Made by a program: the position numbers and the translations under genes
Shown here: positions 13,085 to 24,151 of the stretch, in pieces
Numbering within the stretch: the stretch's first letter is position 1
Layout: every line of letters starts with the position of its first letter
The notes under the pieces: model-generated
Told to the model about the DNA's origin: nothing
The model's database searches: none
Seen by the model: the letters and a program-made list of their open reading frames with translations, nothing else
Assembly (NCBI GenBank): GCA_023055425.1
Contig: JALGPY010000003.1
Location: forward strand, 70,655,491-70,719,490
Reading direction: 5' to 3'
From: Linanthus parryae
Taxonomy: Eukaryota > Streptophyta > Magnoliopsida > Ericales > Polemoniaceae
DNA: 64,000 nucleotides

Positions 13085-14165
13085 CTTATTTTTCTACTTT
13101 ATGGGTTCCGTTGATAATTAGTACTATAAAGTGGCCGGATGCATTGGTTAACAAATGACAAAACGAGTGATATAACTTTTTTTCCTTTTTATATCCCAAT
13201 TTAACTTGATAATTAGTTCAAGTTATTTTCTCTTTTTTTTTATAAACAGGGGGGGGGGGGGGGGGGGGGGATAAGTAGGAGCCACAAGTTCCCCAAATCA
13301 ACATAGTTTGTGAAGGCCACAAACAGGTGAAAAACTGTAGTGGTTTTTGCCCTGTTTGTTGCAAAAACAAGGAAAAAAGAAGGCCAGTATATTGGGGGCT
13401 TGAATCATCCTAATCTAGTTATAGTTTAGGCTTTCTAGGGGCCAACAACTGTTAAGCTGAATACAGGAAGCGAAGATGGATTAATGAGAGCAGTTCAAAT
13501 AATTTGAATTAATTTTCAAGTTAAAAGGGGATATAACTCGTTTTGTCATTAGAATCAACCAATGTATCCCGCCACCTTATAGTAGTACTTACCAACGCAA
13601 CCCGTAGACTCTTCCTCCCTTGTTCTTGATTTCCTGTTACTTACGAAAGCATCCCTTACGTGAAAAAAAATCATGAAAATTTCAAAATCCTTAGCCAATA
13701 TTTGAGTGGATTTCAGCAAACAAGTACATGCATAGGGGAGATGAACCGTTCATAACTACTATAAATTCATATGTAAGAGCCAGTTGATCATTAAATTTTG
13801 TGACGGAACATGGTGTCATAACACTTTTCTTCTCAACATTCAGGACATGGTGCCGAAGCTATTTTTGCCTCAACATATTGCATGTAGACACTCCATAGTT
13901 AGTTGTGACGTGTCAAACATGTGATTCAAATAGAAATAGCATAAGCGTTTCTATAAATTAACTCAAAATTTGATCTCGAATATTCGATAAGGAAATACAT
14001 GCAAGAGAGAGGAATAATTATTTAGGTACTTCACTTGTTTCATTACTCTTATTATTAATTACAATTGTTGTTGCTGTTTATGTTGTTCATTGTGTTAGTT
14101 TATCAACCGTAATTAGTAATTTTTTCTTTGTGGAAAAGGTCCAAAAAATCAGGCTCAAAGGTTGC

Positions 14166-14737
14166 GTTCCACCTCCTCTTCCACTCTATGGAAGAGGCCC
14201 AAGATGACCTACATTCCCCTTTCCAAAGAAGATAAACTGAGAGCTTGGAAGAAACTTCAGTCCACACTCATCATCCAGTCAGTGGGTATAATTTACAACC
14301 AAGACTATCTTTCTCTAGAGTTAAGGATATGTGAAAGCCTAAATATGGGATCTTAGGGAGTGATCAGCTGGGTAATCACGTCATGCTTATCGTGTTTGAT
14401 TAGCATCAAAGTTGGGAGACTTTCTTCCTTATTCCTTAGAGGTCACTGGTTCATTGGAGCTCACTTTGTGGGTGTGCAAAGATGGAGGCGAGACTTTGAT
14501 GCTCTTGCTGCCTACATCACCAGCCTTTTACCTTGCTTAAGGCAGTTAAGCCTCCCTCCTGATCAATTTGACACCAAAATGATCAAGAAGATTAGAAACT
14601 TATATTGTACTCCTCACTTCATTGGTCGCCAGCTTGCCCCTAAAACTACCCTCAAAACCACCACTAAATCACCCCTCACACCCCCCCCCCCCCCAAAAAA
14701 AAAAAAAAAAAAAAAGAAAGAAAGAGAAAAGTAGGTC
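14166..14737 (+). other. Weakly coding-like sequence, unrecognised
   Basis: Two open frames, 14162-14356 (KEDKLRAWKKLQSTLIIQ) and 14360-14734 (RRDFDALAAYITSLLPCLRQ), are separated by one stop. The second runs into a C-run and A-run at 14681-14715. Composition is coding-like but I recognise no family. Element A is inserted immediately to the right (target duplication 14738-14742), so the same host sequence continues at 27972. This may be a decayed gene fragment. Confidence 0.2.
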
Positions 14738-14742
14738 CAAGC

Positions 14743-15092
14743 TGAAAGAAAAACTAAATCATCATATTGATTGAGAGAGAGAAACCAGTATTGATTACAA
14801 TGAAAACCCTAATTTTGGGAAGAGGAAATGTCTCAACCCTTCATTAACCAAACGGCAGAGAATAAAAACATTAATACAAGAGAAAGGATCCGTTGGATCT
14901 AATCCAACGGGTGAAAACACAAACGGCTCTATTACAGCTGTAACATTATTCTAGAAACATCGTACACTAGTTGATGAATATTATAGCTTTGGGCTTGATC
15001 AATTCTTTGACAAGCTGTGAGAAATGGGCTTCACTGTTGTGCTTTGCTGGAAAGTCTTGAGCACAAAGCTGGAAATAGGCATGGGTTTATTA
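14743..15092 (-). repeat. 3' LTR of element A (5'-TA...CA-3')
   Basis: In element direction it starts TAATAAACCC right after the AAGGGAGGA polypurine tract and ends TTTCTTTCA. The start is TA, not TG, and the target duplication confirms this boundary. TACA is one of the known rarer LTR end types, seen mostly in copia elements. It contains a CCAACGG...CCGTTGG-type palindromic box near the middle that is shared with the 5' LTR. Confidence 0.9.
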
Positions 15093-15099
15093 TCCTCCC

Positions 15100-16748
15100 T
15101 TAAACTGATGTGGGTGAACACACCATCAGTTTAGATTTGAACTTCTCGAACTGGGCTGAAGGCAAGGATTTGGTGAAGACATCCGCTAGCTGGTCCTTAC
15201 CTGAAATGAAAGAAACAACGAGTTCTTTACGTAGTGCCTTTTCTCTTACATAATGGTAGTCGAGCTCAATATGTTTCGTACGAGCATGAAAGAGCGGATT
15301 AGCAGTAAGAGAAAAGGCAGAAAGATTATCGGTCCAAATATTAGGTGGGTAAGGTAAAGTAAAACCAAGGTCCTGAAATAAGTATCGAAACCATGATATT
15401 TCAACAACAGCTGTAGCAAGCGCGCGATATTCTGCCACAGTCGAGGAGCGCGCAACAGTGGGCTGCTTTTTGGACGACCAATGGACTGGATTTGGGCCCA
15501 TAAATATGACAAGCCCAGTAGTGCTGCGTCTGTCGGTTGGGTCACTGGCCCAATCCGCGTCAGCAAAAACTTGAATTTGTAACTGGCCTTGTTTAAAAAA
15601 CAGACCATGATGTTTAGTTCCCTGTAAATAAAGAAGAACTCTTTTTGCTCCACTTAAATGAATGGTAGTAGGCGCATGCATGAATTGGCATAAATGATTA
15701 ATGGAAAATGCAATGTAGGGACGACTAAAAGTAAGATATTGAAGTGCTCCTAAGAGCTGTCTATAAGGTGTAGGATCAGAGAGTGGTTCTCCCTGATTAA
15801 TATGGTATTTTATCCCAGCTGGAAGAGGAGTAGTGATGGATTTACATGTAGACATATTAAAACGAGATAAAAGGTCAACAATATACTTTTCTTGAAGAAT
15901 AAGAATCCCACTAGAACTTCTTTGAATTTGAAGTCCCAAAATATATGTTAAAGGACCTAAGTTGGTCATGGCAAACTCATCACTTAGTTGAGGGACAAGA
16001 CGTGAAATGTAGGGAATGTCATTCCCAGTTAATATGATATCGTCCACATACAATAATAAAATTGTAATTTTATTGTGATTGTGGCGGATAAATAGTGAAC
16101 TATCAGCATATGAAGGTCTAAAGCCCAAAGAAAGTAAATAAGTAGTAAATCGCTCAAACCAAGCGCGTGGAGCTTGTTTGAGTCCATATATAGACTTATA
16201 GACGACAAACATGATGAGGGTAATTGGGATCAATAAAACTAGTTGGTTGCTGCATATATACAGTTACACGAAGTAGCCCATGTAAAAATGCATTTTTGAC
16301 GTCTAATTGTTGTAAAGGCCAAGAAAAGGTGGCTGCAAGAGCCAAAATGCAGCGAACAGTTGTATGCTTAGCAACGGGACTAAAAGTCTCGCCATAGTCA
16401 AGGTCTGGGGTTTGGTGGAACCCCTTGGCTACTAGACGAGCTTTATATCGTGAGACACACCCATTAGGGTGAAATTTAGTTCGAAAAACCCATTTTTTGC
16501 CTACACATTAGTGTTCAAAGGAGGAGGAACAAAGCTCCAAATTCCTTGTTTCGTGAGGCTTTCAAACTCATCAGCCATAGCTTGGCGCCAATGAGTATGT
16601 TTGGAGGCCTCTGTAAAACAGGTAGGTTTTGTGGAGTGTGTGGATATTGTAGAAGTGAAACCAGAATGCAAAGAAGGAGAAGAAAGACATGAATTAAAAA
16701 CAAGTTTTTTCTTGCTAATACCAGCTTTGGTGCGTGTGATCATGTGAT
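15100..16748 (-). pseudogene. Element A: reverse transcriptase and RNase H
   Basis: Frame 15100-16233 (377 residues) gives the RT palm (YGLKQAPRAWFERF, LLLYVDDIILTGND with intact YVDD), thumb (CQFMHAPTTIHLSGAKRVL) and RNase H (FADADWASDPTDRRSTTG, ARSSTVAEYRALATA, NIWTDNLSA, ADVFTKSLP). Upstream in the element, 16234-16500 reads the RT fingers (KWVFRTKFHPNG, YKARLVAKGFHQ, LDYGETFSPVAKHTTVR) in a shifted frame: a small deletion at about 16234 destroys the RLHKS junction. Frame 16501-16743 carries the linker MITRTKAGISKK and ends with a stop. The catalytic residues survive but the open frame does not. Confidence 0.9.
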
Positions 16749-18177
16749 TGTTGGGTTTTGACGTAGGTAACGCAACGAAATAACAAAAAAATTAATTCCT
16801 ACTCAAAGCCCACCAAGGATCACAGGAAGAGACGTCATAACATGATAAGGAACATAGAAGATGCGTACCTTTTGGTTTGGGAGATCACATGAAGAATATT
16901 GTTCTCGTCTTTACGGTTGATCCACGTCTAGAGGTGAGATCTAGATTCTTCCTTCTCAAGTGCTTGCTTGGACCGGATGAAGGGGGAAGAAGGAATCAAG
17001 CAACCAAGGAGGCCAATGGAGGACTTCGGCCCTCTCTTTGAGCCGACGGGAAGGGGGGCGGACGCAGGGGCTTCGGCCCTTGTGTTATTGCTCTCTTTCT
17101 TGCTTTCTCTCCCACTCTCTTATGTTATGTGTATTAACATTAGTGGGAAGGAAGCTAGAGCATCCTTTATATAGTCAAACAACTCCTTGTTAACTACATA
17201 TAGGCCCTTCCCAGTTCTACATGAACTTGGATTAGTCCCTTCCTTGCATATTAGTCCTTCTAAGTTTGCAAGGAGTTGCAAAGTGGTCCTTCTAATTAAT
17301 TAATCATATTTATTAATCTCAAATCTAGTTCTACTCTATTTGACGTGTGACCCCATAGGTTTCTACTTAGTTGGTAGTAACTTATTACTAACATGGAACG
17401 GTGTCTAGCAACACATCCATGCACCCAACTAATAGAAATAAGTCAGTGATCCCAACAAATCATTGTGCCCAATATCACATATTGCACTATCCCTTCGTCT
17501 CTATATCCGGATTGGACACGAGACATAAATAGTCACACTCTTATATCCAGTCCATAGTTCCTCGATCATGAAAATATGCTTATGAAAGCAGATAACATCA
17601 ATATCTCCATATTGATTAATCTGAGTCTGGCCAGACATTCAATAAGCCTCATCCCTCTAGTGGCCGTGTATATTTACTCCCATTATGTGGTAGGGACAAA
17701 TCCTCTCTACATCACTACGATCTCTAAGCTTGCTTCCTATCATGCCCGATAGCTATCTTATTATTACCCAGGTACGGTGCAACGTTTGATAACATCAAAG
17801 CACAATATTTCACAACTAGAGTATCTAGTGACTTCATGTCTAAGGATTGCAATTATATTAGCACTACGAGAAGCGATTGTGACTTTAACATAATCTAATG
17901 TATCTTTATCGTTTTGGGTCAATCCAGTATGTCATTACTCCTAACGCATACCCATGTGTTGGATCGTGACATCTCCATATCAATCCAACCCCATACTAGT
18001 CTATATTTGATCGTCATATTAATCAATATAATGGACTAGGGATATTTAAGATAAACAACACATTGCATCTAAGGACTTCATTATATTAAATATCACAATA
18101 TATAATAAATGAATATTCTAGCCAATAACATTGTTCATACTAAGTATTAGATTGCCTCTAGGGAACCTATTCCAACA
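16749..18177 (-). repeat. 3' LTR of element B
   Basis: A 1429-bp LTR. In element direction it starts TGTTGGAATAGG and ends CGTCAAAACCCAACA. Plus-strand CTTTATATAGT near 17162-17172 is the reverse of the conserved TATATAA promoter box. It abuts the polypurine tract at 18178-18193. The frame 16968-17174 lies inside the LTR and is not a gene. Confidence 0.9.
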
Positions 18178-18184
18178 GTCTCCC

Positions 18185-20882
18185 ACTTGCACTAGAGCCA
18201 ATCTGGTGCATCTCGTATGTTTATAGATCTGGCATGCCTTTCATGCTTTCGCTGCGCAAGAGGTTTTGTGAGCGGATATGAGAGATTTTCATCCGTTGGA
18301 ATCTTGCACATCTTCACATCTCCTCAATCGATCATCTCACGAATAAGATGGAATCTCCTAAGTACATGCTTTGATTTCTGGTGTGATCTTGGTTCCTTGG
18401 CTTGTGCGATCGCCCCGGAGTTGTCACAGTACAACTCTATGGGATCCACGATGCTAGGGACCACACCGAGCTCAATGATAAACTTCTTTATCCAAACTGC
18501 CTCTTTTTTTGCTTCCGCAGCAGCAATGTACTCAGCTTCTGTTGTAGAATCAGCAATTGTCCCTTGCTTGGAACTCTTCCATCTCACAGCTCCTCCATTA
18601 AGGCAAAACACGTATCTAGACTGCGATCTGTAGTCTTCTTCGTCGGCTTGGAAGCTTGCATCAGTGTAACCAATTACACTTAGCTCTTCCTTACCTCCAA
18701 ATGTCAAGAACGCGTCCTTAGTTCTTCTCAAGTACTTTAGAATGTTCTTGACAGCAATCAAGTGACTCTCACCCGGATTGGACTGATATATGCTCACCAT
18801 ACTCAACGTGTATGATACGTCTGGTCTAGTACACAACATGGCGTACATGATGGATCCTATTGCCGAAGCATAGGGTATCCTACTCATGCGGTCCTTCTCA
18901 ATCTCATTGGAGGGACAGTCATTCTTAGAAAGAGTGACTCCATGCGACATGGGCAAGAATCCCTTCTTGGAATCTTGCATGTTGAACCACTTCAACACCT
19001 TATATATATATGTACTTTGACTTAGGCCGAGCAGCTTGCTAGATCTATCCCTATAGATCTTTATACCAAGTATATAGGCTGCATCTCCTAAGTCCTTCAT
19101 TGCAAAACACTTTCCTAGCCAATCTTTAACATACTGCAAAGTAGGAATGTCGTTGCCACTGATTAGTATGTCATCCACAAACACGACTAGAAACACTACA
19201 GAGCTCTCACTAACCTTCTTCATCAAAAATTCGGTTCCAGCTCCTAGAAGCTTTCTTTAATCCATAAATGGACATTTTCAGCTTACAGACTTTATTGGCA
19301 TTCTCTGGATCCTCAAAACCCTCTGGTTTTCTCATGTACACATCCTTGAGGAGGTTCCCATAAAGGAACGCTATCTTGACATCCATCTGCCAAATCTCGT
19401 AGTCGTAGTATGCTGCAATAGCAAGTAGGATTTGAATGAATTTAGTCATGGCGACTGGTGAAAAGGTCTCATCATAGTCAATACCATGAATCTGTCTATA
19501 CCCTTTTGCGACCAATCGCCCCTTATATGCAACTACCTTGCCATCCATGTCGGTCTTCTTCTTGAAGACCCATTTTCACCCTATGGGCCGAGCCCCTTCG
19601 GGTGGTTCCATCAAAGTCCATACTTTGTTGGTGTACATGGAATCCATTTTGGATCTCATGGCTTCTAACCACTTCTTGGAGTCTGGGCCTTTCATGGCTT
19701 CCCCGTAGGTTGCAGGCTCATCATCCATGAGTGGTATGTCATCGGGCTCAGTCACGAGAAGTATGTATCTCTCTGGCTCATGACGCACTATTCCTGACCT
19801 ACGGAGTTCTTATGTTACCTGAACAGGTTCTTCCACAACAGCTTGCGGTTCATGCTCATGTTTCATCATTGGTTCAGTGATTTGTGGTTCTTGAATCTCT
19901 TCAAGTTATACAGCCCTCCCACTTGCTTCTTTAGAGACAAACTCTCTTTCTAGAAACACTCCGGTCCGAGAAACAAACACTTTGTTCTCTGTGGGATTGT
20001 AGAAATAATATCATTTAGTTTCCTTAGGATATCCCACAAATTTACACTTATCCGCCTTGGACCCGATCTTGTTTGTTTGTAAACGCTTTACATATACACT
20101 GCATCCCCAAATCCTCATAAATGACACTATGGGACGCTTCCAAGTCCATATCTCATATGGTGTCTTCATGACTGATTTGGATGGAATGCGGTTAATGGTA
20201 AAAGCCGCCGTCGTTAGAGCATGTCCCCAAAATGATATCAAGAGATCTGTTTGAGACATCATAGATCGCACCATATCTAATAGTGTGCGATTCCTCCTCT
20301 CGTATACGCCATTCCATTGTGGCGTTCCGGGTGGAGTGAGGTGGGATACTATCCCACACTCTCTTTGCTTAAGTATTCTCCTATACGATCCGATCGTAGA
20401 GCCTTAATACTTTTACCAAGCTGCTTATTTACTTCATTCTTGAATTCTTTGAACAATTCAAAGGATTCGGATTTGGCCTTCATAAGGTATACAAATTCAT
20501 ATGTACTGAAATCATCAATTAACGTAATGAAGTAGGTGTAACCACCTGTGGAAGGCGTGGGGAACGGCCCACACACATCGGTATGTATGAGCGCCAATAA
20601 CTCACTAGTCCTCTCACCTTTCTTATTGAAAGGGGACTTTTTAATTTTTCCTAGTAAACAAGATTCGCATGTCTCATATGATTCCAAATCACATGAGTCT
20701 AGAAGTCCATCTTTATGGAGTCTAGATATGTGTTTCTCATTTATATGGCCTAAACGACAGTGCCATAGATATGTAGGATTTAAATCGTTAGTTTTAATCC
20801 TTTTAGCATTTATGATATAGATTGGACTATTTAGATCAAGGATATACAATCCATTAGACAAATGCGCACTGCAATAGTGCAT
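18185..20882 (-). pseudogene. Element B: GAG-pre-integrase, integrase, reverse transcriptase, RNase H
   Basis: Frame 20349-20882 has the pre-integrase HCRLGH..CESC zinc region and integrase core (IHTDVCGPFPTPS with the first Asp, TLIDDFS with the second). Frame 20011-20274 has the core end and C-terminal region (MVRSMMSQTDL, WGCSVYVKRL). Frames 19576-19788 and 19210-19548 have RT fingers and palm (KVWTLMEPPEGARPIG followed by a stop, YDETFSPVAMTK, YGLKKASRSW). Frame 18324-19226 has FVDDILISGND (the YVDD block as FVDD), the thumb, and RNase H (GYTDASFQADEEDYRSQS, STTEAEYIAAAEA, ELYCDNSGAIAQ). At least four stops or shifts break it. Confidence 0.9.
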
Positions 20883-20886
20883 ACTA

Positions 20887-22054
20887 TCAAAATAAATGGA
20901 GAAACATTTGTCCTTTATTGAAATAGAAAAAACCCTCCTCGTCCAAACAAGAAATGGAAATAATGTTTCTACTCATAGCAGGCACATAAAAGCAATTGTC
21001 AAATTCTAAAATAAGTCCAGTAGGAAAAGATAGCTCATAAACGCCTACAGCTAATGCAGCAACTCTTGCTCCATTCCTGACGCGCAGATCTATCTCACCT
21101 TTAGCAAATCTTCTACTTCTTTTCAAATCCTGCAAATTCCGACAAATGTGAGAACCACATCCAGTATCCAATACCCAAGATGAATAAATAGAAAGATTCA
21201 CGTCTATAAAATAAATACCTGGTGGTGGTGGAATCACTATTCCAAGCTTCTTATCCTCCAGATATTTAGGGCAATTCCTCCTCCAGTGACCCGGCTGGCT
21301 GAAGTAGTGACATTCACATTTAGCCACGCCTCCACTAGGCTTTAGGGCTTCCTTGGATTTCGCAACTTTCTTGCGCTTTCCTTTGGAAGTAGAGGAAACT
21401 CATTTGACCTTCTTCTTATCTACAATCATTATGGCCTTGCCCTTGCCTTTGTTGACGCTCTGTTCAGCTGTCTTCAGCATGTTCAACAGGTCTGGCAGAG
21501 TCTTACTGATCTCGCTCATATTATAGTTCATGATGAACTGATTATAACTGTCAGGAAACAATGCAAGACAAGATCAGTTGCCAAATCTTGGCCAAGCGGG
21601 AATCGCAGTCTCTCAAGGTTCTCAATGTACCCGATCATTCGGAGTACATGAGGCCCTACTGAATTCCCTTCTGCGAGACTACTCTTGAACAATGCTTTGG
21701 ACACCTCATAGCGTTCATGCCTTGCCTGTTCCTGAAACAATTGTTCAAGTGTATGATCATATCATAGGCCTCCATGTTCTCGTGCTGCTTGTGAAGCTCA
21801 GCAGGCATGGTGCAAAGCATGAGGCAAGTCACGTCATTAGAATCATCAATATGTTTCTGACGTGCCCTTACTTCCGCTAGAACAGACTCATCATGTGGTG
21901 GTTCTGGAATCAGGGTGTCCAAGACGTACAACTTCTTTTCTTGCTTAAGGACAATCCTTAAGTTTCTGTACTAGTCAAGGCAATTTGTTCCAGACAGTTT
22001 ATCCTTCTCAAGGACAGATCGTAGGGATGAAGTCGATGCGTTGTTGTTTGCCAT
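20887..22054 (-). pseudogene. Element B: gag and aspartic protease
   Basis: The gag start ATG is at 22052-22054 (MANNNASTSS, SVLEKDKLSGTN). A Trp codon is now TAG at 21971-21973. Further fragments are 21656-21931, 21528-21740 (frameshift between them), and a stop at 21400-21402. Frame 20887-21327 has the zinc knuckle CHYFSQPGHWRRNC, in which the second Cys is replaced by Phe, then the protease WVLDTGCGSHIC with DTG. The intact counterpart is the gag of element D (63159 onward), which keeps CHYCNQPGHWRRNC. Confidence 0.88.
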
Positions 22055-23661
22055 TTGGAATTCTACAAAACAAGAAATGTGCAATTTTAGTATTTTTAAC
22101 AATTTAACTATATTCAATAAGGGCTAGATCATTAAACATATCTCCCACTATTTTTATCAGATTAATAGCCCTCACCATTAATGCGGAAAATATCATTATA
22201 TTTTCTAGTAGGTCCAAGATCCCTTTTTCACTTCTTCTTGAGCTTGCTTTGGCAAGTCACCCAAGAATAGGTTATTTAGGTAGGAATCATTCCAATTGCA
22301 TCCCATGCAACTCTTGGTTCAATTAGGTGAATAATTCTTTATTATTTATCCTTCAGATAACGCCTAATTGTCAAGCCTCTAGGCTCATCAATCCAATTGA
22401 GTCTTACCCAGTTTCGTCCAACCTCTTGCTTCAACATACACACATTACTAGCTTGTGTCGTCCACAACACACCATGGTAAATTAAAATCGCCTTGCTTTG
22501 GCAAGCCCGAATTTTAATAAACCCCAATCATGAAGGGTGTTTTGGCAAGAGAAGGCAAAACGCAATATTTTAATTGAGGGATTTAATCATTCTTACTTTG
22601 TTTGGTTGATCCAATCAACATGATCTACTTATTTTGATTGGGAAATCCACAATAAAAGACCATCCTTGTTTATAATTATCTTGTTACTGTTTTGCTAGTA
22701 TCGCCATACACACAAAAATAAATAACAAGACATAAATAATAAACATCCACAAAATAAAAAATAAATGTGGCATGGATATGGCCCCTAGAATAAGATATTA
22801 TCGAGCCAATGATAATATCTAATTGCCCTAAAGTGACAAGCTCATCTCCATGTGCTCCACCATAGCCGTGCGCCTAGGGTAGGGTGTCTTCTTCGTTTTT
22901 TGGCTTCTTTGGTTCTCCGGTATTCTCTCCATGCTCTTGGCTATCATCTAAATACTTCTAATTCTAGCTTAACATGTAGAATAAATAAATAATAAAAGCC
23001 TCACATGTCGAGGAGAAAAGACGACTCGCAGGCCATAAAACCTAATAAATTATTACATTAATTTGATCAGCTCGCAGGCCGTAAACCAAACCACAAAGCA
23101 ATAAACATCCACAACCTAGGCCATATCCATCCACCATGCAACAAAGCACATAATACAGTTAAAACCAACTTTTAATTCGCTTGTTCAATTTTAATTGAAT
23201 TGGGTAATTAGGGTTACAACGGTCCTCGGGGTCCAACCCATGCATGGGCTCAAGGCCGGCAGCCCTAGTGACCCGCGGCCTTGCTTGGCACGCAAGGAGG
23301 AGTGGCGGACGGCTAGGGTTTCGGCCCTAGTCTCCTTCCATTCCTTCCTTGTTGCCCAAGCACGGTTGTTTCCTTATGGATATTTCCATAAAATTGTTTC
23401 CATAATTGAAAAACTCATTTTTCAAATATGTGCCCATGAACCCTAATTTTCAAGAACCCAATAATTCAAATCTTATGTGATTAAACTCATCAATTCTAAC
23501 ATCCAACGTTAAATTAGATCTTGTTTATATTGAATCAAATTCAATTTTGCATCTACTATGCCAATTAATTTCAGTTTTCGCGTAAAATCAATAATACGGT
23601 GTATGAACTGAAATCGTAACACATTCATGTTATGCACTACAACCTGTGGCTACGATACCAA
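22055..23661 (-). other. Element B leader and primer site
   Basis: About 1.6 kb between the gag ATG and the LTR. The primer site reads TGGTATCGTAGCC (reverse complement of 23648-23660), changed from the usual TGGTATCAGAGCC of element D. Landmarks shared with the 61495-63158 leader of element D include the GGCCTGCGAGCTGATCA block. Frames 22342-22527 and 23195-23446 have no family resemblance and are taken as chance. Confidence 0.75.
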
Positions 23662-23930
23662 TGTTGGGTTTTTACGTAGGTAACGCCTTGGCTACTGCAA
23701 ACAGCTGCATGCTTAACAACGGGACTAAAAGTCTCGTCACAGTCAAGGCCTGGGGTTTGGTGGAACCCCTTGGCTACTAGACGAGCTTTATATCGTGAGA
23801 CAGACCCATTAGGGTGAAATTTAGGTCGAGAAACCCATTTGTTGCCTACACATTAGTGTTCAAAGGAGGAGGAACAAAGCTCCAAATTCCTTGTTTTGTG
23901 AGGCTTTCAAATTCATCAGCCATAAATTCT

Positions 23931-23971
<41 letters not shown>

Positions 23972-24151
23972 CATCAGCCATAGCTTGGCGCCAATGAGTA
24001 TGTTTGGAGGCCTCTGTAAAACAGGTAGGGTTTGTGGAGTGTGTGGATAGTGTAGAAGTTAAACCAGAATGCAAAGAAGGAGAAGAAAGACATGAATTAA
24101 AAACAAGTTTTTTCTTGCTAATACCAGCTTTGCTGCGTGTGATCATGTGAT
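23662..24151 (-). other. LTR stub plus second copy of flanking element A sequence
   Basis: After B's primer site the LTR continues for only about 25 bp (TGTTGGGTTTTTACGTAGG at 23662 onward). The sequence then switches at about 23687 to a diverged duplicate of element A's 16365-16748 segment (RT fingers and the MITRSKAGISKK linker), ending in GTGAT before the full LTR at 24152. So the same piece of A lies on both sides of B's internal region. This is not a normal insertion product. It needs unequal recombination, or a join of two haplotypes in assembly. Confidence 0.85.
23909..23982. mobile_element. Poly(A) insertion scar with short target duplication
   Basis: The string TTCATCAGCCATA occurs at 23912-23924 and again at 23970-23982. 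Between them are AATTCTC and a run of 38 A (23932-23969). The corresponding place in the other A copy (about 16570) has a single uninterrupted copy. A 13- to 16-bp duplication around a short body with an A tail is the signature of target-primed reverse transcription by LINE machinery, here with almost no body. Confidence 0.7.

Larger units (their letters stand above)
11640..14165. repeat. Long inverted repeat with about 0.65-kb arms
   Basis: The left arm (about 11640-12176 plus 13085-13235 after removing the mini-element) is the diverged reverse complement of the right arm (about 13490-14165). Matching landmarks include TACATGC...TTCGGCACC, GAAAAGTGTT..GACACCAT, TAACAGGAA and GACAAAACGAGT. 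Arms are roughly 80% alike by eye, and the centre is about 250 bp including a run of 20 or more G near 13249-13270. It could be a long-TIR DNA transposon or a foldback element. No terminal motif or target duplication could be fixed. Confidence 0.65.

Noticed and set aside
18217..20820. Plus-strand frames of 60-138 residues across element B
   Set aside because: Antisense shadows of RT, RNase H and integrase, whose motifs are clear on the minus strand.
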